Below, in pieces: positions 5,376 through 9,862 of a stretch of 9,862 nt of DNA. Numbering within the stretch: position 1 is the first letter of the stretch; every line of letters begins with the position of its first letter. The notes beneath the pieces were generated by a model. It searched no databases, was not told the DNA's origin, and saw only the letters and a program-made list of their open reading frames with translations. The DNA is from an uncultured Oscillospiraceae bacterium (GTDB lineage: Bacteria > Bacillota > Clostridia > Oscillospirales > Oscillospiraceae), in the NCBI GenBank assembly GCA_900762005.1, contig CAAFEV010000192.1:1-9862 (forward strand), given 5' to 3'. The translations under genes and the position numbers were made by a program.

Positions 5376-6742
5376 AAGCTCTGCAAATTACCGTTCCGAA
5401 GCCCGTGCGCGCCCTGCTTTTGCAGCTGAACGCAGCGGGCTTTTCCGCCTATGCGGTCGGCGGCTGCGTGCGGGACAGTCTGTGCGGCAGAACGCCGAAG
5501 GACTGGGATATCTGCACCGCCGCCCTACCCGAACAGACCGCTGCCTGCTTTGCCGAGGAACGCACGGTGTTCAGCGGCGCGAAATACGGCACGGTCACGG
5601 TCATTTCGGAAAACACGCCCTACGAAATCACCACCTTCCGTGCGGAAGGCGGATATTCCGACCGCCGTCATCCCGACGCGGTAGCTTTTTTGCAGGAGCT
5701 GAACGCGGATTTGGCGCGGCGCGATTTTACCGTCAACGCCATGGCAGCTGACGCAAGCGGCGCGGTGCTTGACCCCTTTGGCGGCGCGGCCGACCTGAAG
5801 GCGGGTATTCTGCGCTGCGTCGGCGACCCGGCGGCGCGGTTTTCCGAGGACGCGCTGCGGATACTCCGCGCCCTGCGGTTTTCCGCGCGGTTTGATTTTA
5901 CCGTCGAACTGAACACCGCGCAGGCACTGCACGATTGCCGTGAGCTGCTGCGAGAGGTCGCACCGGAGCGGTTTTCCAGGGAGCTGAACGGGCTTTTATG
6001 CGGTGAGGGTGCGGTGCGCGTGCTGCGGACGTTTTCGGACGTGCTTTGCGTCATTGTGCCGGAGCTTGCGCCCTGCCTCGGCTTTCGCCAGTGGAATTAT
6101 CACCACCGCTATGACGTGTGGGAGCATACCCTGCGCACCGTTGCCTCCATTCCGCCGCAGCCGCTTTTGCGGCTTGCCGCCCTGCTGCATGACATCGGCA
6201 AGCCCTGCTGCTTTGCCTTTGACAAGAATTTGCGCGGGCATTTCTATGACCACGCCGCCGTCGGCGCGGCCATGAGTGAAGTCTGTCTGCGCCGTCTGCG
6301 CTATGACGCACAAACGACGCAGCAGGTGCGTGCGCTGATTGCAGCACACGGTTTTTCCCTGTCGCCGCTGACCGACAAGCGGATGAAGCATCTGCTTTCG
6401 CGCTACGGCGAACAGACGCTGCGCGGGCTGTTGTTGCTGCGCCGCGCCGATGCCACCGCGACCGGCACAAGCGACCTCACCCATCTGTCGGAAAAGCTCG
6501 ATGCCGCCGAAGCCCTGCTGTGCCGGATTCTTGCCCGAAGGGATTGCTTTACGCTTGCGCAGCTCGCAATCTCGGGCAAGGACCTGATGCAGCTCGGCGT
6601 GCCGCAGGGCAGACAGGTTGGTGCGCTTCTGAACGCCCTGCTCGACGCGGTTCTGGACGGACGCGCGGAAAACACGGAGGCCTGCCTGCGTATGTACGCG
6701 CAAGCACTGCTTGCAAAAGAGACGATTGAGAGGAATCCCTGA
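5372..6742 (+). CDS. cca: CCA-adding tRNA nucleotidyltransferase
   Basis: 456 residues. Adds or repairs the CCA end of tRNAs using CTP and ATP, in the cytoplasm. Class II poly(A) polymerase/CCA enzyme motifs are clear: AVGGCVRD at 28-35, the catalytic pair D44-W-D46, RRDFTVNAMA at 117-126 and DPFGGAADL around 134-142, then EDALRILRALRF at 159-170. A C-terminal HD domain follows, with YDVWEHTL and LLHDIGK at 271-277 (H273, D274), as in many clostridial Cca proteins. ATG 5372 is chosen because it overlaps the previous stop as ATGA and the protein starts in the expected place; an upstream ATG at 5345 would lie deep inside the zinc-ribbon gene. Confidence 0.93.
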   Translation: MKALQITVPKPVRALLLQLNAAGFSAYAVGGCVRDSLCGRTPKDWDICTAALPEQTAACFAEERTVFSGAKYGTVTVISENTPYEITTFRAEGGYSDRRHPDAVAFLQELNADLARRDFTVNAMAADASGAVLDPFGGAADLKAGILRCVGDPAARFSEDALRILRALRFSARFDFTVELNTAQALHDCRELLREVAPERFSRELNGLLCGEGAVRVLRTFSDVLCVIVPELAPCLGFRQWNYHHRYDVWEHTLRTVASIPPQPLLRLAALLHDIGKPCCFAFDKNLRGHFYDHAAVGAAMSEVCLRRLRYDAQTTQQVRALIAAHGFSLSPLTDKRMKHLLSRYGEQTLRGLLLLRRADATATGTSDLTHLSEKLDAAEALLCRILARRDCFTLAQLAISGKDLMQLGVPQGRQVGALLNALLDAVLDGRAENTEACLRMYAQALLAKETIERNP

Positions 6743-6744
6743 GA

Positions 6745-8016
6745 ATGGACAGCTATGTAATCAAAGGCAATTTTTTTTATTCCGGCGATAAGGACACAAT
6801 TTTTATCCGGCCGAATGCCTATCTGCTCTGTGAAAACGGGCTGTGCGCCGGGCTTTACGACAGCCTGCCGCAGACGCTCGCCGCGTTGCCGCTGCTGGAT
6901 TTCGGCGACCGCCTGGTGATTCCCGGTCTGACCGACCTGCACATTCACGCCTCGCAGTTTGCCTATCGCGGCATCGGCATGGATATGGAGCTTTTGGACT
7001 GGCTCAACACCTATGCCTTTCCCGAGGAGGCAAAATACACCGATTTGAACTATGCCGCGCTTGCTTACGGGCAGTTTGCCGCGCATTCACGGCGCAGCGC
7101 AACCACGCGCCTTGCGGTATTTGCGACCATTCACGCGCCTGCAACCGCGCTTTTAATGCAGGCACTCGACGAGACGGGGCTTGTCAGCTACGTCGGCAAG
7201 GTAAATATGGACCGCAACAGCCCCGATTATCTGCGCGAGCAGAGCGCGGACGCGGCCTTGGCGGACACAGAACGCTGGATTTGTGAAACAAGAGAGCGGT
7301 TTGCCAACACACGCCCGATTCTCACGCCGCGCTTCATTCCCTCGTGCTCGGACGCGCTGCTCAAGGGACTGGGCCGGCTGGCAGAGCAATATCATCTGCC
7401 GGTGCAGAGCCATCTGTCCGAAAATATTCACGAAATCGCGTGGGTCAGGGAGCTTTGCCCGACTGCCGCGTTTTACGGCGAGGCTTACGACCGTTACGGA
7501 CTCTTCGGCGGCGGCACGCCCTGCATTATGGCGCACTGCGTCCACAGTGACACGCAGGAGCGCGAGCTGATGCGCAAAAACGGGGTCTATATTGCACATT
7601 CTCCGCTGTCGAATTCCAATGTCTGCTCCGGCGTCGCACCGATTTCCGACTATTTGCGCGAGGGACTGCGCGTCGGGCTGGCGTCCGATGTCGCAGGCGG
7701 TGAGACAGAGAATTTGTTTGTCAGCATGGCGCACGCCATCCGCGCCTCCAAGCTGCGCTGGCGGCTGCTCGATCAAGCGGTAAAGCCGTTGAGCGTGGAC
7801 GAGGCTTTTTATATGGTGACACTGGGCGGCGGGAGCTTCTTCGGCGAGGTCGGCTCGTTTGAACAGGGCTACGAGCTTGACGCGGTAGTGCTCGACGACA
7901 CCGCCCTCGACCATCCGCAGGAGCTGAGTCTGCGCGCCCGTCTGGAGCGATGTCTCTACCTCGCCGACGATCGCAGCATCACCGCAAAATTCGTCCGGGG
8001 AAACCGCCTGTTTTGA
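6745..8016 (+). CDS. guaD: Guanine deaminase-like amidohydrolase
   Basis: 423 residues. Guanine deaminase hydrolyses guanine to xanthine and ammonia in purine salvage. Metal ligands expected for the ATZ/TRZ-like amidohydrolase family are in place: H66-I-H68 in PGLTDLHIHASQ, H223 in QSHLSEN, H264 in MAHCVH and D315 in LASDVAGG. SHLSENIHEI, IAHSPLSNSNVCSG and PSCSDALL are characteristic of guanine deaminase rather than of cytosine or chlorohydrolase relatives. It starts two bases after the cca stop, with AGAGGA (6729-6734) as SD, so it is probably co-transcribed with cca. The nearby substrate transporter or xanthine dehydrogenase seen in some guaD loci is absent here. Another aminohydrolase specificity cannot be excluded. 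Confidence 0.85.
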   Translation: MDSYVIKGNFFYSGDKDTIFIRPNAYLLCENGLCAGLYDSLPQTLAALPLLDFGDRLVIPGLTDLHIHASQFAYRGIGMDMELLDWLNTYAFPEEAKYTDLNYAALAYGQFAAHSRRSATTRLAVFATIHAPATALLMQALDETGLVSYVGKVNMDRNSPDYLREQSADAALADTERWICETRERFANTRPILTPRFIPSCSDALLKGLGRLAEQYHLPVQSHLSENIHEIAWVRELCPTAAFYGEAYDRYGLFGGGTPCIMAHCVHSDTQERELMRKNGVYIAHSPLSNSNVCSGVAPISDYLREGLRVGLASDVAGGETENLFVSMAHAIRASKLRWRLLDQAVKPLSVDEAFYMVTLGGGSFFGEVGSFEQGYELDAVVLDDTALDHPQELSLRARLERCLYLADDRSITAKFVRGNRLF

Positions 8017-8071
8017 AAAAAGTGATTCCGACAGATTTTGTATTTCGCTGCGGCGGCGGGACTGCGGTTTT

Positions 8072-8097
8072 GTTTACGGTAATATTATTATGTAAAC
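8072..8097. repeat. AT-rich inverted repeat in the guaD 3' spacer
   Basis: GTTTAC (8072-8077) and GTAAAC (8092-8097) are perfect inverted arms around a 14-base centre that is almost all A and T. It could be a small operator, a weak hairpin or the edge of an older element. The rest of the spacer 8017-8141 holds nothing else I can name. Confidence 0.4.
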
Positions 8098-8141
8098 CTA
8101 AAAATGATGGGGATATCCTCTTTATGACAAAATAAAAGCAA

Positions 8142-8175
8142 CGCGCCGCAAAATGAACGCTCATTTTGCGGCGCG
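8142..8175. terminator. Strong bidirectional terminator
   Basis: A perfect 15-bp stem (8142-8156 with 8161-8175) rich in GC at its base, with tetraloop ACGC. On the plus strand GAGTTGTTTT follows. On the minus strand TTGCTTTTATTTTG follows. It can therefore end both the guaD operon and whatever is read leftwards into it, originally probably the gene whose tail survives at 8194-8247. Confidence 0.9.
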
Positions 8176-8193
8176 GAGTTGTTTTACTTACGG

Positions 8194-8247
8194 TCAGATT
8201 TCCATGATGACGGGCAGAATCATCGGGTTGCGCTCGGTGCTTTTGAA
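8194..8247 (-). pseudogene. Orphan C-terminal tail resembling RNase J
   Basis: On the minus strand this reads FKSTERNPMILPVIMEI and then TGA, 18 bases before the terminator. The [KR]-x-P-M-I-L-P-V-I-M-E ending is, from memory, that of RNase J (rnj) proteins. No more of the gene is present: upstream of codon TTC (8247-8245) the same frame gives unrelated residues, and the DNA belongs to the four-TM gene in another frame. So either rnj lost all but its last 17 codons, or this is the 3'-end copy left by integration into the rnj terminus. The match rests on a short peptide. Confidence 0.5.
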
Positions 8248-8633
8248 TCGGTGCGAAAAGCAATCAGGGCAAGCACTATCAGCGAACCGACGATGAAATA
8301 GGTCAACGGCGTATAGTGGCGGAAGCCTATGTCAATCCCCATACCGATTTCTGCGCCTGCGGAAAGCAGCAGCAAAATACCGCATGGCATCAACCGACGT
8401 ACCCGCCCGAAGGAATAAAGCAGAGCGACAATCAGCGCGGCAAGCGCAAACAACGCGGAGATCGTGCTGAACGGATCGCCGAGAACCGTACCCAGGCAGT
8501 AGGACATCCAGTAATAATGATAATACAGCGTGCCATCCGCGTCCATGTTAACAATCCGCAACGCCCAAGGCAAAAACATCAACGCAAAGACGGCAAAAAT
8601 ACCGCCGCTGAAGAGGAAAGACTTTTTCTGCAT
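8220..8633 (-). CDS. Four-TM membrane protein with a chimeric C-terminus
   Basis: 137 residues from ATG 8633-8631; the SD GGAAAGGA sits eight bases before it, while an ATG at 8642 would touch the SD. Hydrophobic segments lie at about 7-27, 55-75, 82-100 and 110-126; a weaker one is at 43-52. No family is recognised and there is no catalytic motif. The last residues, about 129-137 (DSKAPSATR), are encoded by the out-of-frame RNase J tail, so the natural C-terminus was probably replaced when the two sequences were joined. It lies 48 bases after the lipoprotein gene, likely in one unit with it. Confidence 0.7.
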   Translation of the reverse strand: MQKKSFLFSGGIFAVFALMFLPWALRIVNMDADGTLYYHYYWMSYCLGTVLGDPFSTISALFALAALIVALLYSFGRVRRLMPCGILLLLSAGAEIGMGIDIGFRHYTPLTYFIVGSLIVLALIAFRTDSKAPSATR

Positions 8634-8681
8634 AATAAGCATCCTTTCCGATATTAAAGCGGTGTTGGTGCTATCCTTGCT

Positions 8682-9467
8682 TTATTCACCCGTCTGTTTG
8701 TCAAGCCACTGTTGGTATGCCGGTGTGAGCGTCAGCTCCGTCACGGGCAAAAGCACCTCATGCGAGCCTTGCCCCGCAACGGTTGCGACCGAGCATTTCA
8801 CCCACAGCAATCCGTCTTCACCGATAAACGGTTGAACGCTCTCCAACAAGACTGTCTGCGTAATCTCCATCGCCGCAAGAGCAGTCTCGTCGTCCACACC
8901 TTCGTTTTCCGCAAAAAACGCGTTTTGCATTGCCGTCAATGCTGCCTGTCTAAATTCTGCCGGGTCTGTTTGCGCCGCTGCAAGCACCTCCTCATCGGTC
9001 ATGGCGCGGCATTCGCCGATGCTGATGGAATAAATACGGTATTCCTCCCGTATGGCATCCCCCGGATAATCCGGCATTGAAGTAATACACAGCGTTAGTA
9101 CATCCTCGCTCGTGTACCACACATATTTTACATACTTGAATTGCTTGTACGGATCCCGATACACCTCCGTAATCTCTCTGTTGATGTCCCCAATGCCATT
9201 GACGGAAGGCATATCAATAAACGGTACATCCATATGATCGTTGCTCTGCGAGACAACCTTCGGCGTTACCGGGCTGTCCGGAATCCAAAGTGTGGTCTGC
9301 GCCGGTACGGTCGACTCGGGCGTAGTGGTTGCGGCAGATGGCGCAGCTGCCTGCGTTTCAGGGCTTTGTGTTTCTGCCTTTGTTGCACGCGGCGGCTGTT
9401 CTGCACAGGCAGACAGGCACAATATCAACACCATTGCCAATATCCCCAAAATTATTTTTCTTTTCAT
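8682..9467 (-). CDS. Lipoprotein, possible RsiV/DUF3298-like domain
   Basis: 261 residues from ATG 9467-9465, with GGAG eight to nine bases upstream. An ATG at 9488 is rejected because it would put extra residues before a normal signal. Residues 1-20 are a signal with lipobox LSAC, so Cys21 is lipidated and the protein sits on the outer face of the membrane. A Thr/Ser/Pro/Ala linker spans about 22-62. The remaining domain has VPFIDMPSVNGIGDINREI, YTSEDVLTLCITSMPDY and YRIYSISIGECRAMTDEEVLAAA. This pattern resembles the RsiV/DUF3298 fold of clostridial lipoproteins, which are anti-sigma or lysozyme-binding in some cases. I would treat the domain call as weak. It lies 33 bases after the gene that enters from the right edge. 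Confidence 0.8.
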   Translation of the reverse strand: MKRKIILGILAMVLILCLSACAEQPPRATKAETQSPETQAAAPSAATTTPESTVPAQTTLWIPDSPVTPKVVSQSNDHMDVPFIDMPSVNGIGDINREITEVYRDPYKQFKYVKYVWYTSEDVLTLCITSMPDYPGDAIREEYRIYSISIGECRAMTDEEVLAAAQTDPAEFRQAALTAMQNAFFAENEGVDDETALAAMEITQTVLLESVQPFIGEDGLLWVKCSVATVAGQGSHEVLLPVTELTLTPAYQQWLDKQTGE

Positions 9468-9500
9468 TTTCAAATTCTCCTTATACAATTTCTGTTACAC

Positions 9501-9862
9501 CTAATAGACGCGAATTGTAAAGACTTGTTCCACGGCAATGCTAAAGGAATTATCGGGATTTAAATCCCTCGCAACAATCTTAATAGTATACAGACCGGGT
9601 GCATAGAAGTTATAAGTGCGTGAAATGCCGGAAGCGTTCATGGTCTCCTGCCAAGAAGTACCTCCGTTTGGTGTAATAATGCAAATTGCCATTCTGTAAC
9701 AGGTTGCGTTAGCCGTTCCGCCGATCGTGCGCGTGGTTCCGGCAGCGATAGGTCTAATCCAATTCCCCGTTACACGAAGTTTTTTATAATAACAGTATCT
9801 ACAAAAGCTGATTGCCGTTGTACCCACAACAAAGCTATGACTGCCATTGGAACAAGTTCTAC
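9501..9862 (-). CDS. C-terminal part of an unrecognised, probably extracellular beta-rich protein
   Basis: The frame is open to the right edge, so at least 119 residues of a longer protein are seen; an internal GTG at 9827 is unlikely to be the true start. The visible part begins RTCSNGSHSFVVG, contains CRYC about 18 residues later, and so offers a Cys-x4-His ... Cys-x2-Cys set that could bind zinc. The rest alternates short beta-type strands and ends GLYTIKIVARDLNPDNSFSIAVEQVFTIRVY, like the last strands of an Ig- or PKD-type domain. The stop is 33 bases before the lipoprotein ATG, which suggests one operon. Base composition is more AT-rich than the left part of the window. No family is assigned. 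Confidence 0.6.
   Translation of the reverse strand, partial: RTCSNGSHSFVVGTTAISFCRYCYYKKLRVTGNWIRPIAAGTTRTIGGTANATCYRMAICIITPNGGTSWQETMNASGISRTYNFYAPGLYTIKIVARDLNPDNSFSIAVEQVFTIRVY

Noticed and set aside
8017..8135. Small plus-strand ORF in the guaD spacer (7950-8135)
   Set aside because: It overlaps guaD in another frame, has no RBS, and its composition is that of noncoding DNA.
8316..8657. Plus-strand open frames opposite the four-TM gene
   Set aside because: Gln/Arg/Lys-rich shadow sequences without RBS, antisense to a gene with good SD and clear TM segments.

Overview
The window looks like a chromosomal segment of a GC-rich Gram-positive bacterium of the class Clostridia, most likely Oscillospiraceae/Ruminococcaceae. 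The support is a type III pantothenate kinase, an SLH-anchored surface protein with Listeria-Bacteroides repeats, strong Shine-Dalgarno (SD) sites, GTG and apparent ATT starts, and tightly packed ATGA-overlapping genes. No rRNA, tRNA, CRISPR array, transposase or integrase gene was seen.

Layout. (1) 1-788, minus strand: three short uncharacterised genes, head to tail, each later one starting directly after the stop of the one before. The first appears to use ATT as its start codon. (2) 878-2124, plus strand: a YfcE-type metallophosphoesterase overlapping coaX, behind an extended -10 promoter. (3) 2125-2427: a 303-base gap with a possible coaX terminator, a good sigma-A-like promoter and a leader of about 160 nt. 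The leader has two hairpins and a pair of mutually exclusive helices, one of which buries the ribosome binding site of the next gene. (4) 2428-4698: a 756-residue secreted protein with two lysozyme-like (GH24) units, the first lacking the catalytic half, two Listeria-Bacteroides repeats and three SLH motifs. A long hairpin follows it. (5) 4780-8016, plus strand: a compact run of an ArsC/Spx-like protein, a two-TM zinc-ribbon protein, cca (CCA-adding enzyme) and a guanine deaminase. (6) 8142-8175: a very strong bidirectional terminator. (7) 8194-9862, minus strand: an orphan 17-codon tail resembling the C-terminus of RNase J, then accessory genes for a four-TM protein, a lipoprotein and the end of a secreted or surface protein. 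This part is visibly less GC-rich.

How it fits together. Regions 2 and 5 are housekeeping: CoA synthesis, tRNA 3'-end maturation and purine salvage. The cell-wall protein between them has its own promoter and an apparently regulated leader. The right end reads as a foreign or rearranged segment joined to the last codons of an RNase J gene. The two most unusual signals are the RBS-sequestering leader at 2281-2427 and the rnj-tail junction near 8247.
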